This document shows, piece after piece, positions 18,201 through 25,164 of a stretch of DNA of 64,000 bases (positions are counted from its first letter, which is position 1; each line of letters starts with the position of its first letter). The stretch is from assembly GCA_944391215.1 (NCBI GenBank), contig CALXSR010000011.1:1-64000 (forward strand), read 5' to 3'. The position numbers were made by a program, and so were the translations under genes. This stretch comes from an uncultured Clostridia bacterium (GTDB lineage: Bacteria; Bacillota; Dehalobacteriia; UBA4068; CALXSR01). The notes beneath the pieces were generated by a model. The model was not told where the DNA came from and did no database searches. It saw only the letters and a list, made by a program, of their open reading frames with translations.

Positions 18201-18521
18201 AACATCTTTTTCTTTTTCATTATTAATCGTCAGTGTCCCTTTATTATAAATGGTATGACTATTCGCCGCATTCGTTAATGTATAACCATTTAAATCAATG
18301 ATAACTTCTGCATCCTCTGCAATCGTTAAAGCGCCACTGCTTAAAGTGACATTGTCATTTAAAATATAGCTACCGGACGCTAATACAGAACTCTCAGCGT
18401 TAATTTCTATTGGAGTTGTGGCTGGTTCATCTTCAGCAAATGCCAAAACAGATAATGAAAATACCATGCATAACACCAATAAAAAAGCTAACAAGCTTTT
18501 CACTGTTTTTTTCAATTTCAT
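15291..18521 (-). CDS. Large secreted S-layer-homology protein with beta-helix passenger
   Basis: The start is set at the second of two ATGs (18521/18524), right after AGGAAAGAGG. It gives a signal peptide (KKTVKSLLAFLLVLCMVFSLSVLAFAE). The ~1076-residue protein has a long Gly/Thr/Asn-rich repeat region of right-handed beta-helix character (repeated NGGTF/INGGVY-like turns, ~40-680). A domain TENGQVVVSQNKATEDS...FTMPDADVTVKATF comes next, then three SLH domains (~900-1076; PFTDLVEDAWYTKAITY, MFDDVAAEAWYSAAVNWA, SFTDGNAAADWAQTALIWAADKGI). SLH domains bind pyruvylated cell-wall polymer, so it is a surface protein. It lies downstream of the invertible segment 18941-19259, with one small gene between, but also has a possible promoter of its own. 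Confidence 0.9.
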   Translation of the reverse strand: MKLKKTVKSLLAFLLVLCMVFSLSVLAFAEDEPATTPIEINAESSVLASGSYILNDNVTLSSGALTIAEDAEVIIDLNGYTLTNAANSHTIYNKGTLTINNEKEKDVAVEEQTGGVTNTASEKQTVYNEVGATATLNGGHFQKQESHGYVVLNHGTMATNAGVYMTTWEETHSSLFENGWQNGNQNTGKVLSELTINGGVYDGGLNTIKNDDFGKLVINDGTFKNITQAAVLNWNVTEINDGEFTLAEDASVQSVILNGQIDNTMDKGELTIKGGTFTASGTATAITTMENGQKSTGTITISGGSFTGDIEIKNSGSEAANSNITISKEANVTGNVTIAAGSATVSEGATVSGNVTNAGTGALMVKDASVGGTVAGNESGDTMVLNSTVGSADVGNDNVQYVDSKTTDGDPIENTADIIAVIGAVGYTTLQDAVDAAGTDETTIALIKSATGKGVVVEEGKKIIFDLGGNTYTVNEGVGSSGTETNGFQLLKNSNVTFKNGTIAADGQADKLYILIQNYSNLTLEEVTLDGRGLTNDAGGVEYTLSNNNGETALNAGTTIYARADGEIAMDVCWAASYVNGARVTVKDGATINGTVELGLWGQDAYADNQSVLTVNGGDINGELKLDKTITEDKVAETIETVKSNVAINGGTFAGNVDAYIDSETEAKAKVNSDGKHSYYPTVKDAVDAAKNGDTVTVFTEDAETPIVVSVNAVASVTSITIKDSNASLYYAVYDAQGANKIAGWTVGTGKDLSFSGLKANTKYLVKASSDLNGDNDSPSTEAIIVEVEVTTRRISGSTGSGGGGTVTTRYEITVADTENGQVVVSQNKATEDSIITVTITPNDGFVLDELTVKDEKGNVVSANKKAEDKWEFTMPDADVTVKATFISEEEAAKLPFTDLVEDAWYTKAITYVYENGLMNGVSATMFEPNESLTRGMLVQVLYNLEGKPVVTTNMFDDVAAEAWYSAAVNWAAEKAIVNGHGEGVFAPNDAITREQLAAILYRYATYKAYDTTASGNIDSFTDGNAAADWAQTALIWAADKGIMQGDEAGLLNPTGTATRAEVAQMLLNFSKMINE

Positions 18522-18555
18522 CATCCTCTTTCCTACAATTTCTACAAGTCCTCTT

Positions 18556-18584
18556 ATTATATCAAATATTTCTCCTAATTTCGA
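18556..18584 (-). promoter_or_regulatory. Possible own promoter of the SLH gene
   Basis: On the minus strand TCGAAA, 17 bases, TATAAT with an extended -10 (TGATATAAT), 35 bases before the chosen start. The -35 hexamer is weak. If active, the SLH protein would be only partly dependent on the upstream switch. Confidence 0.4.
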
Positions 18585-18628
18585 AAAAAATACCACCTCC
18601 GTTTCGTACAAATAATAAAACTTTCTGT

Positions 18629-18913
18629 TTATTCTATTGTGAAGCTATTTAACTTTTGTTTTTCTTTTTCATATAAAGCATCTAAAATCTTTCGTTTTGC
18701 TTCTTTCGGGGAAGTAAATAAAAAATGCTCTCCCAGTAAATAAGTAGCGGCTTCCTGCCATTGCCGCAAAGAATATAAGTTTGCATCCATTTGGCCCAAG
18801 CAACAGGCAATTAAGGAAGTAAAATCAGGATTGCGTAAATCAGAAAGATAAGAAAGCTGCGCTGCTGCCGCCATATCATCTAATAAACAACCTGTACAGG
18901 TAAAATGCACCAA
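18629..18913 (-). CDS. Small protein of unknown function next to invertible promoter
   Basis: I do not recognise this protein. The frame gives ~94 residues from TTG at 18913, chosen because GGAGG lies 8 bases upstream; an in-frame TTG at 18934 lacks a site. It is Cys-containing near the start (TCTGCLLDD), alpha-helical in appearance with many Leu/Ala, and ends in a charged stretch (KEAKRKILDALYEKEKQK). It has no signal peptide or membrane segment. The gene begins 28 bases beyond the left inverted repeat of the switch, so it is the first gene read from the switch promoter at 18997-19024, and the SLH gene follows after 107 bases. Confidence 0.6.
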   Translation of the reverse strand: MVHFTCTGCLLDDMAAAAQLSYLSDLRNPDFTSLIACCLGQMDANLYSLRQWQEAATYLLGEHFLFTSPKEAKRKILDALYEKEKQKLNSFTIE

Positions 18914-18940
18914 AATAGTTTCCTCCAATCCCAATAATAG

Positions 18941-18958
18941 GCATAATTGTTATTATGT
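18941..18958 (-). repeat. Switch 1 left inverted repeat
   Basis: GCATAATTGTTATTATGT, the exact reverse complement of 19201-19218. The core is partly palindromic, as expected for paired recombinase-binding arms. Confidence 0.85.
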
Positions 18959-18996
18959 CTAAATCTTAAAATTAATTAATGTATATACCTAAAAAA

Positions 18997-19024
18997 AGTA
19001 TAACATAATAGAAACTTTTTTCAA
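18997..19024 (-). promoter_or_regulatory. Promoter inside switch 1, facing the surface genes
   Basis: On the minus strand TTGAAA, 16 bases, TATACT with a TG one base before the -10 (TGTTATACT). Transcription would cross the left repeat and reach the small protein gene after about 80 bases. Confidence 0.7.
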
Positions 19025-19064
19025 TATTTTTTGTTGATTATGTTTTTTGCTAAGTGAGAAAAAG

Positions 19065-19098
19065 AAAAACCAATAAAATTATATTTTATTGGTTTTTT
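19065..19098. terminator. Bidirectional terminator in the middle of switch 1
   Basis: A perfect 15-bp stem AAAAACCAATAAAAT/ATTTTATTGGTTTTT with a 3-base loop gives T runs on both strands. It would insulate the switch promoter from the recombinase transcript in either orientation. Confidence 0.85.
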
Positions 19099-19200
19099 GT
19101 GATGCTTTTTCCCTTTATATTATTACGATTTTAACTGTTTGCCAAGTCCGAATACAATGAAAACAAAGGAAGCATTCGGAAAAAATCGATTTTTAACGGA

Positions 19201-19218
19201 ACATAATAACAATTATGC
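19201..19218 (+). repeat. Switch 1 inner right inverted repeat
   Basis: ACATAATAACAATTATGC, a perfect 18-base inverted partner of 18941-18958. It also forms a direct repeat with 19242-19259, 41 bases apart, so a deletion or an alternative inversion endpoint is possible. Confidence 0.85.
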
Positions 19219-19241
19219 ACCTGAAATTCATTTTTCCTGTA

Positions 19242-19259
19242 ACATAATAACAATTATGT
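19242..19259 (+). repeat. Switch 1 outer right inverted repeat
   Basis: ACATAATAACAATTATGT, 17 of 18 bases shared with the inner copy. The following CTAT also matches the flank of the left copy, making this the likelier ancestral partner. It lies 4 bases from the recombinase stop codon. Confidence 0.8.
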
Positions 19260-19263
19260 CTAT

Positions 19264-20118
19264 CTATACGACAAAGCCCAATCGTTCCAGTTTACGGCTA
19301 TAAGCTTCTCCGGTAGATAACACATAAATGCGGGTCGTTTCAATACTACTATGGCCTAAAACATCCGCTAATTCAGCAATATCATGGTCAAAAGCATAAA
19401 AGGTTTGGGCAAATAAATGTCTTAAATTATGCGGAAATACTTTAGATGGCTCTACCCCAGCAATGGCGCAGAGCTTTTTCATTTCTGCCCAAATGGTTTT
19501 ACGGCTTAAACAATTCCCTTTCTGTGTAATAAAAAGCGGACCATGCGCAATGTTTTGCCTTTGCGCATAACGTAATAATTTGCGACATAACTTATTTGGT
19601 AAAAAAATGGTCCGCGTTTTCCCTTTTAAAGTAATGATAGTTCTACCCGTTTTCACCGCTTCAAAGGTGATATATTGTACCTCCGAAACGCGAATTCCGG
19701 TACCACATATGGTCTGTAAAAGCAGTTGCAATCTTTCATCCCCTTTTTTCTGTGCTGCATTCACCAATAAAAAGAATTCTTCCTTGGTTAAATTACGATC
19801 TTTATCACGAAACAGCTGTCGTTGACACTTGAATTGTTTGACCCGACAATAAGAGGCGCCAATAAAATCCAAAAAGCTATTTACAGCAGCTATCATCGAA
19901 TTGATGGAAGAAATCTTATACCCCTGTTCTAATAATTCCGCCTTCCAGTTCTGCACAACTTCTTTCGAAACAATTTTCTCATCAGCCAAATAATTGTAAA
20001 AAGCAAACGCGTCCCGACGATATTTTTCTATTGTACTAGGGCTTTTTTCCTCTCGATATAAATTAGTGATAAAAAAATCGATCTGCTCTTTGCTGATGGT
20101 AGTAAAACTCTCTGTCAT
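19264..20118 (-). CDS. Tyrosine recombinase (DNA invertase) of switch 1
   Basis: The 284-residue product has a SAM-like N-terminal DNA-binding domain (~10-90) and the phage integrase catalytic domain. Visible catalytic residues are Arg in GTGIRVSEVQ, Lys in LKGKTRTIF, His-x-x-Arg in FPHNLRHLFA, His in LGHSSIETTRIY and the nucleophile Tyr of that motif. GAGGAGG lies 8-9 bases before the ATG. Its 3' end directly abuts the outer inverted repeat of switch 1, and it is paralogous to the recombinase at 26826-27668 along its whole length (shared NSMIAAVNSF/NSMLAALNSF, AEMKKLC/TEMKKLC, ERLGFVV/ERLGLVV). Such adjacency is typical of invertases that act locally. A XerC/D chromosome role is unlikely. 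Confidence 0.93.
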   Translation of the reverse strand: MTESFTTISKEQIDFFITNLYREEKSPSTIEKYRRDAFAFYNYLADEKIVSKEVVQNWKAELLEQGYKISSINSMIAAVNSFLDFIGASYCRVKQFKCQRQLFRDKDRNLTKEEFFLLVNAAQKKGDERLQLLLQTICGTGIRVSEVQYITFEAVKTGRTIITLKGKTRTIFLPNKLCRKLLRYAQRQNIAHGPLFITQKGNCLSRKTIWAEMKKLCAIAGVEPSKVFPHNLRHLFAQTFYAFDHDIAELADVLGHSSIETTRIYVLSTGEAYSRKLERLGFVV

Positions 20119-20283
20119 GATAAAACCTCCTCAAATTAAAGATATGTTTATTCTACCCATATTCAGCACATCCATGTTCATAAACAAGAAGCTTCCACGG
20201 CATGCACCGAGAAGCTTCATTCTATTTTCATCCATTCTACCAGGCTGCTTTTTGCGCCTTATTGAGACTTTTATTTGTGCAAA
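20119..20283 (-). other. Leader of the switch 1 recombinase gene
   Basis: About 160 bases of leader carry GAAGCTTC twice (20196-20220 region), able to pair into a hairpin. A short frame (codon-like run MKLLGACRGSFLFMNMD..., about 29 codons) stops in the recombinase ribosome site. Whether the small frame is translated is unclear. On the opposite strand, 20370-20530 shows no recognisable gene. Confidence 0.35.
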
Positions 20284-20328
20284 AGTATAGCATTTTTCCC
20301 CTAAAAAATACATGGAAATAATTTCCAT
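20284..20328 (-). promoter_or_regulatory. Promoter and palindromic operator candidate of the switch 1 recombinase
   Basis: An extended -10 TGCTATACT (20284-20292, minus strand) has no good -35. Upstream of it, 20312-20328 is a perfect 17-base palindrome ATGGAAATAATTTCCAT at the expected -35/upstream position, a place where a regulator could bind. Confidence 0.45.
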
Positions 20329-20530
20329 AATTAGCTTTACGAATCCCTTTTCTTCCAGCTGTCGTCTTTATGGATTTCTTGCTGACCGCGTTTTATCTTC
20401 GTTCTGTCATTGTTTTCACCCATACCAATAATTGCCAATCATTCGGGGTACCTATTTTGATATCCGTACCGAACATGCGAAATCCATCACAAGGTTGCAC
20501 GCCAACAATAGAACCCATATACCTGAGGTT

Positions 20531-20567
20531 ATTAGAAAAAACCGCAAAAATTGCGGTTTTTTCTAAT
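20531..20567. terminator. Bidirectional terminator before the DUF1847 gene
   Basis: A perfect 17-bp stem ATTAGAAAAAACCGCAA and its complement with a 3-base loop, T-rich on both strands. It separates the recombinase promoter region from the DUF1847 gene. Confidence 0.8.
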
Positions 20568-20664
20568 ACTCATAAGCATTGTAAAAGAGTCTTATCTTTG
20601 TTAGAATAAATAAAAACAATGAATTCCTGTTATGTGTTACATAATGGGCAAAGGAGGTATTCTC

Positions 20665-21345
20665 ATGACGGAACAGAAAAAAGAACAACAAAGCAAAACC
20701 GAACAAGAAAAGAAATCAGAAAAAGAATTAAGCTGTTGTAATTGTAATGTTTATAATTGCCGCAATCAAAATTCACATTATCCCGCTTTTTGCTTAACCA
20801 CCAAAGTAAGTGAGGAAGAAAAAAAAGAAATTGCCTCCATTTATGCAAGTGATACAATTGATGGCATTATGGCGCGTACAGCCGCTTCTATTGAAGGGGA
20901 GTTTTATTGCCAAAAAACCAGAGTGGAAGAAACGATTTTGTTTGCCCAAAGGATTGGCGCTAAAAAAGTAGGTGTTGCAACCTGCTTTGGTTTAATCAAC
21001 GAAGCCAAAACCTTCTGTAAAGTATTAGAAAAAAATGGCATTGCTTACTATTGCGTGATCTGCAAAGTAGGTGGTGTAGATAAAAGAGAAATGAGATTGC
21101 CTGAAGATAAAAAAATTCATCCTTATATGGACGAAGTGATGTGTAATCCTATTTTGCAAGCCCGTATTTTAAACCGGCAAAAAACCGATTTAAATGTTAC
21201 CATGGGGCTTTGCGTAGGACATGACGCCCTTTTTAATAAATATTCCGAAGCTCCCGTTACCAATTTAATTGCCAAAGACAGAGTATTAGGTCATAACCCC
21301 TGTGCTGCTTTGTACAGCAATTATTATAAAAGACTTTATCAATAA
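20665..21345 (+). CDS. DUF1847 family cysteine-rich metal-binding protein
   Basis: The 226-residue product starts at ATG 20665, after AAAGGAGG; an earlier in-frame ATG has no ribosome site. A charged, Gln/Lys-rich N-terminal extension of ~25 residues is followed by the Cys cluster SCCNCNVYNCRNQ (~30-42). The family core follows, with conserved YCQKTRVEETILFAQRIGAKKVGVATC, VICKVGG, NPILQARILN, GLCVGHDALF and LGHNPCAALY motifs. DUF1847 proteins are frequent in anaerobes; their function is not known, though the cysteines suggest binding of a metal or Fe-S cluster. It stands alone on the plus strand between two convergent or divergent surface genes and has its own terminators on both sides. Confidence 0.88.
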   Translation: MTEQKKEQQSKTEQEKKSEKELSCCNCNVYNCRNQNSHYPAFCLTTKVSEEEKKEIASIYASDTIDGIMARTAASIEGEFYCQKTRVEETILFAQRIGAKKVGVATCFGLINEAKTFCKVLEKNGIAYYCVICKVGGVDKREMRLPEDKKIHPYMDEVMCNPILQARILNRQKTDLNVTMGLCVGHDALFNKYSEAPVTNLIAKDRVLGHNPCAALYSNYYKRLYQ

Positions 21346-21404
21346 AAACATCTCTGGAAACAAAATTTTTTATGTTTTGCATAAAAAACAACTTTTTGTA
21401 AAAA

Positions 21405-21440
21405 CAAAAGGCACCGATAAAAATCGGTGCCTTTTGTTTT
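21405..21440. terminator. Shared bidirectional terminator (DUF1847 and second SLH gene)
   Basis: A 14-bp perfect stem CAAAAGGCACCGAT/ATCGGTGCCTTTTG with a 4-base loop, T runs on both sides, between two convergent genes. Confidence 0.9.
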
Positions 21441-21461
21441 TATCTCAAAAGTTAACCATCA

Positions 21462-24400
21462 CTATTTGGCAATTTCATCTAAAAAGTTAAAAATCATCTG
21501 TGCTATTTCAGCTCGGGTGGCCACTTCATTCGGGTTGAGCAGATTATTTCCGTTTCCTTTTATTATTTGTGCATTTACTGCCCAATCCATGGCTTCCTGT
21601 GCCCAATCGGAAATTAACGCATAGTCTGCAAACTCACGTGCCGCCATTCCGCCTTGCGTTGTATCATACCCTTTTACCGTTGCATAACGATACAAAATCG
21701 CAGAGAATTGTTCCCTGGTAATGGCGTCTTCCGGCCCAAAGCTACCATCACCGTATCCTTCCACAATATGATTTGTTGCCGCCCAATTAACCGCATGAGT
21801 ATAATATTGATAAATAGGATCACCACTATCGATAAACATGGCTTCCCCGGATACAGTCGGTTCCCCTTCTAAACGATAAAGAATGGTGACCATCATACCA
21901 CGAGTCATAGTTCCCTGAGGGGCAAAGGAAGTATCGCTAATCCCTTTCATAAAACCATTAGCAATGACATAATCCAAAGCTTCATGATACCAAAGCGTTG
22001 TATCAATATCATAGAATTTTTCACTGGGACAATCATGCTCCTTAGAACTATCTTTTTGGAAGGAAACGGCAATTTCCACCTTAGAAGCAGGCATAACAAA
22101 AGAGTATTTGCTATCGTTTTCTTTCGTTAATAAAATTTCCTTTCCATTTTTGTCCGTTACCACAAGTTCCTCTAATAGGTATCCTTCGTTGGGAATAACT
22201 GTTATGATTACAGTACTGTCTTTTGTAGCATTTTTACTAGACACTGTTATACTGCCGTTTTTCATATCATCAGGTAATTCCACCGTATAAGTAGGCGTTG
22301 AGCTGCCACCTCCGGTATTCCGAGCCCATCGAGCAATTATCGTTACGCTTTTTCCACCTTCGGCAGAAGCAGTATATTCCGTTATTTTATTACCATCTAG
22401 TTCCCAACCAGAAAAACGATACCCGGAGCGAGTTGGGCTAGGTAAAGCAAATACTGCACCGTTTTCAACTCTCACAATATAACTTTCATCATCCGTATAT
22501 TGCAAAGTAACCGTATCTACTTTTGTATCATCTGTACCAAGCACAGTCACTTTACCACCGCTTCCAGCATCCTTTAAAGCTTCTTGTACGCTGGTATAAT
22601 AACTAAACGGAGCATCCGAGTTTTTGGCCGTACTGTACAACTCAGTATTCAAACTTTCAATCAAGTATTTTTCCGCTACTGAAGAGGAAAAATTACCACC
22701 GCTTACCACAGGCGTTCCGGTATTTGGAGCTCCCGTTACCGCCGCTACTGCAGCTGGGGCAATGAAAGTACCACCTTTAATTTCAGAGGTCGCCTTTTCA
22801 TTAATACCGCCGTCCCCATTGGTATTATCATTACCAATTAAAACAGCCGTTTTCGAAATCGATTGGAAAGTACCGCCGGTTACAATACATTTAGAAGCAG
22901 AATGTTCCCCGGCTACATATAAAGCATAATGCGAAGGATCGCTGCCATGCGTAGCACAGGCAACTGTTTGATAATATCCGCTTGTAACTTCTAACAAACC
23001 ACCGGAATTTGCCAAAGCCCCCTGTACCCCGGTCACTTGTACGGAACCTGGAGCGGATTCTGCAATTTTTAAATAGGCATTTTCATTATCCACCCCATTG
23101 CGAATGGTATAGCCCCATAAGCTATCACAACTACTGCAAGAAGTATTAGAAAAAGTCCCTCCACTAATCAACATATTGCCACCGTTCTCAATAGCGGGTG
23201 CACCATTATTTCGATAATTTCCGCCATAAATAGTTGTATCCGAACCAGCGGCCGTACGAATAATAGTAGGAGAATCCTCATAAACCCCACCTTTAAAAAT
23301 AGCCACACTATCAGCACGAACCCAAATGCCTACTGCATTAGAAGAACGTAAACTTTTAAAATTCCCATTATCAATGGTTAACGTGCCATAATTATCAATC
23401 AAACCAGCCGAATTTTGGGTGGCATTGGTTACATCAATCGTACCATTTCCGGTAATAGTTAAATCTCCATAATTAAGAATAGGCCGTCCAGAAAAATCTT
23501 CCGTAACAGTAATACTTTTCCCATTCATATCCAATCTAATGGTTTGTTCTTCGGCCACAGTCACAATATCCGCGGTACTCAATTCTATATTAGCCAATAA
23601 CTTCACTGTGCCTTTTGTTCCGGCAGCTGTTATTGCCTCCATCAAACTGGCATATTTTTTATCCCCAACCACTTCCGCTGCAACTTTTTCTACTATAGCT
23701 TCGTTTTCTGCCGATTTAGAAATTGAATAACCGCTTATATCGCTGGTAAAATAAGCAGAAGGATCTTTTTCAACCATATGAGTTTCCCAATCGTCAGTAA
23801 AAGCCCCCGTATTGGGATCGCTTTCCGTCGAATATAAAGATATCCCAATAGCAAATCCTTCCGTTAAAGCACCGTCTAAAGTGACGGTTGACCAGAATAA
23901 ATGCAAATTGTTTTCTATCCCTTTAGCCGTATTTCCAGTAACAATCGGATTCCCGTGCAATAAAAAGTTCGGCCTATCATCCGGTAGGCCATAACTGACA
24001 TTGCCCAAAATACCGCCGCCATTTGCTCCTTCCGCTTTATTATCAGTAATACTACCACCGTATAATTTTAAAATACCGGTATTAAAAATACCACCGCCGC
24101 TTCCTTGGTCGCCAAGCGCTTCATTTTGGGTAATACTGCCATCTTCTAAAACAAAAACACCCTTATCCTGAATAGCAACACCACCACCTTGCTTACCCTT
24201 GTTACCACGAATCTCACCGTCATGCATATAAAAGGTACCATCCGACATCATAATGCCGCCAGCGCTATTGAGGGAAGACGAAGTATTCACGTTTCCGGCA
24301 ATTTCACCACCATACATATGGAATATACCCGCGCCTGCATACCCCTGTCCACTCGTATCAGCAGAATCATTAAAATAAATACCACCAGAAAAAGATTTAC

Positions 24401-25055
24401 CGGTATTTTCTGCAATACGGCCTTCATATAAATTGAATACACCATTGCTTAAATATACACCGCCAGTATAGTTACCGGAATTATTAGCTATAGAACCGCC
24501 ATACATGTTAAATGTTCCGCTATTAAATAAGGAAACAGCCCCACTCCAACACTTATCCGCCTGATTATTGGCAATTGTACCGCCATAAAGGTTTACATTA
24601 GCATTTTGCACATAAATACTACCAGACCGGCCGCCATCAGCAGCAGCGCTACTGGTAATCATACCGTCTTTTTCTATAGAGCAATCACAAATATTTATTG
24701 TGCCACCAGTCAATACAATAGGTGCAATACTAACCCCTTTACCCGTTAAAGTATGACCATTTAAACAAATATTAGTATCAGCAGAAATCCAAATTTCTTG
24801 GCTTATATCCACATCATCAGTCAAATAATAATTACCGCTGATTCCTAGTCTCGAAGGATTACTATTTAAATCTACAAAATCAGCTTCTTTGGCTACTGGG
24901 GTATAAGTAACAGCCGTAGTATGTATTGTACCTTCGTGGGTACATTCCGCTTCTCCGCAAACAAAATGCGTATGTGGCTCTTCGGCCATAGCTGCTAGCG
25001 GAAATACCATGATCATAATGACTGCTATCAATAAAAGTAACACTCTTTTTTTCAT
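21462..25055 (-). CDS. Second large S-layer-homology protein with beta-helix passenger
   Basis: The start is ATG 25055 (MKKRVLLLL), preceded by GAGGAG; the longer frame would begin at TTG. The ~1197-residue protein has a signal peptide ending near AAMAEE. A right-handed beta-helix follows, with regular GGTIANN/GGSIANN/GGEIAGN-type coils (~130-400) and more NGGTF-like coils to ~790. Then come a Listeria-Bacteroides repeat (RSGYRFSGWELDGN...IIARW), a domain MKNGSITVSSKNATKDS...SFVMPASKVEIAVSF and three SLH domains ending at the C-terminus. The last ~300 residues match the layout of the 15291-18521 protein, so the pair shares an anchor but differs in passenger. The protein would sit on the cell surface; adhesion is plausible but not shown. 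Confidence 0.9.
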   Translation of the reverse strand: MKKRVLLLLIAVIMIMVFPLAAMAEEPHTHFVCGEAECTHEGTIHTTAVTYTPVAKEADFVDLNSNPSRLGISGNYYLTDDVDISQEIWISADTNICLNGHTLTGKGVSIAPIVLTGGTINICDCSIEKDGMITSSAAADGGRSGSIYVQNANVNLYGGTIANNQADKCWSGAVSLFNSGTFNMYGGSIANNSGNYTGGVYLSNGVFNLYEGRIAENTGKSFSGGIYFNDSADTSGQGYAGAGIFHMYGGEIAGNVNTSSSLNSAGGIMMSDGTFYMHDGEIRGNKGKQGGGVAIQDKGVFVLEDGSITQNEALGDQGSGGGIFNTGILKLYGGSITDNKAEGANGGGILGNVSYGLPDDRPNFLLHGNPIVTGNTAKGIENNLHLFWSTVTLDGALTEGFAIGISLYSTESDPNTGAFTDDWETHMVEKDPSAYFTSDISGYSISKSAENEAIVEKVAAEVVGDKKYASLMEAITAAGTKGTVKLLANIELSTADIVTVAEEQTIRLDMNGKSITVTEDFSGRPILNYGDLTITGNGTIDVTNATQNSAGLIDNYGTLTIDNGNFKSLRSSNAVGIWVRADSVAIFKGGVYEDSPTIIRTAAGSDTTIYGGNYRNNGAPAIENGGNMLISGGTFSNTSCSSCDSLWGYTIRNGVDNENAYLKIAESAPGSVQVTGVQGALANSGGLLEVTSGYYQTVACATHGSDPSHYALYVAGEHSASKCIVTGGTFQSISKTAVLIGNDNTNGDGGINEKATSEIKGGTFIAPAAVAAVTGAPNTGTPVVSGGNFSSSVAEKYLIESLNTELYSTAKNSDAPFSYYTSVQEALKDAGSGGKVTVLGTDDTKVDTVTLQYTDDESYIVRVENGAVFALPSPTRSGYRFSGWELDGNKITEYTASAEGGKSVTIIARWARNTGGGSSTPTYTVELPDDMKNGSITVSSKNATKDSTVIITVIPNEGYLLEELVVTDKNGKEILLTKENDSKYSFVMPASKVEIAVSFQKDSSKEHDCPSEKFYDIDTTLWYHEALDYVIANGFMKGISDTSFAPQGTMTRGMMVTILYRLEGEPTVSGEAMFIDSGDPIYQYYTHAVNWAATNHIVEGYGDGSFGPEDAITREQFSAILYRYATVKGYDTTQGGMAAREFADYALISDWAQEAMDWAVNAQIIKGNGNNLLNPNEVATRAEIAQMIFNFLDEIAK

Positions 25056-25164
25056 ACACAATTCTCCTCAATTAGAATTCATCCATAATAAAGAATATTC
25101 ATACGCAAAAGCAATTTTATCATATCATTGACAAAATCAAAAGTCTGCTTTTACGCTGTTCCTT

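Larger units (their letters stand above)
18941..19259. promoter_or_regulatory. Invertible promoter segment (switch 1)
   Basis: Three copies of a recombination-site-like sequence bound this segment: 18941-18958 in one orientation, 19201-19218 and 19242-19259 in the other. Left and first right copies are perfect 18-base inverted repeats; the second right copy differs at one base. Each site reads ACATAA, six-base centre TAACAA, then TTATGC or TTATGT, the layout of tyrosine recombinase sites. The interior (242 or 283 bases) has one promoter facing the 94-residue protein and SLH genes and a bidirectional hairpin behind it. The recombinase gene ends 4 bases beyond the outer right copy. Inversion would turn the promoter away from the genes (OFF). 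Presented state: ON. Inversion itself is inferred. Confidence 0.8.

Noticed and set aside
20370-20609. Open frames on both strands between the recombinase promoter and the DUF1847 gene
   Set aside because: No ribosome site or family motif; the plus-strand frame runs through the strong terminator at 20531-20567, which a real gene would not do.
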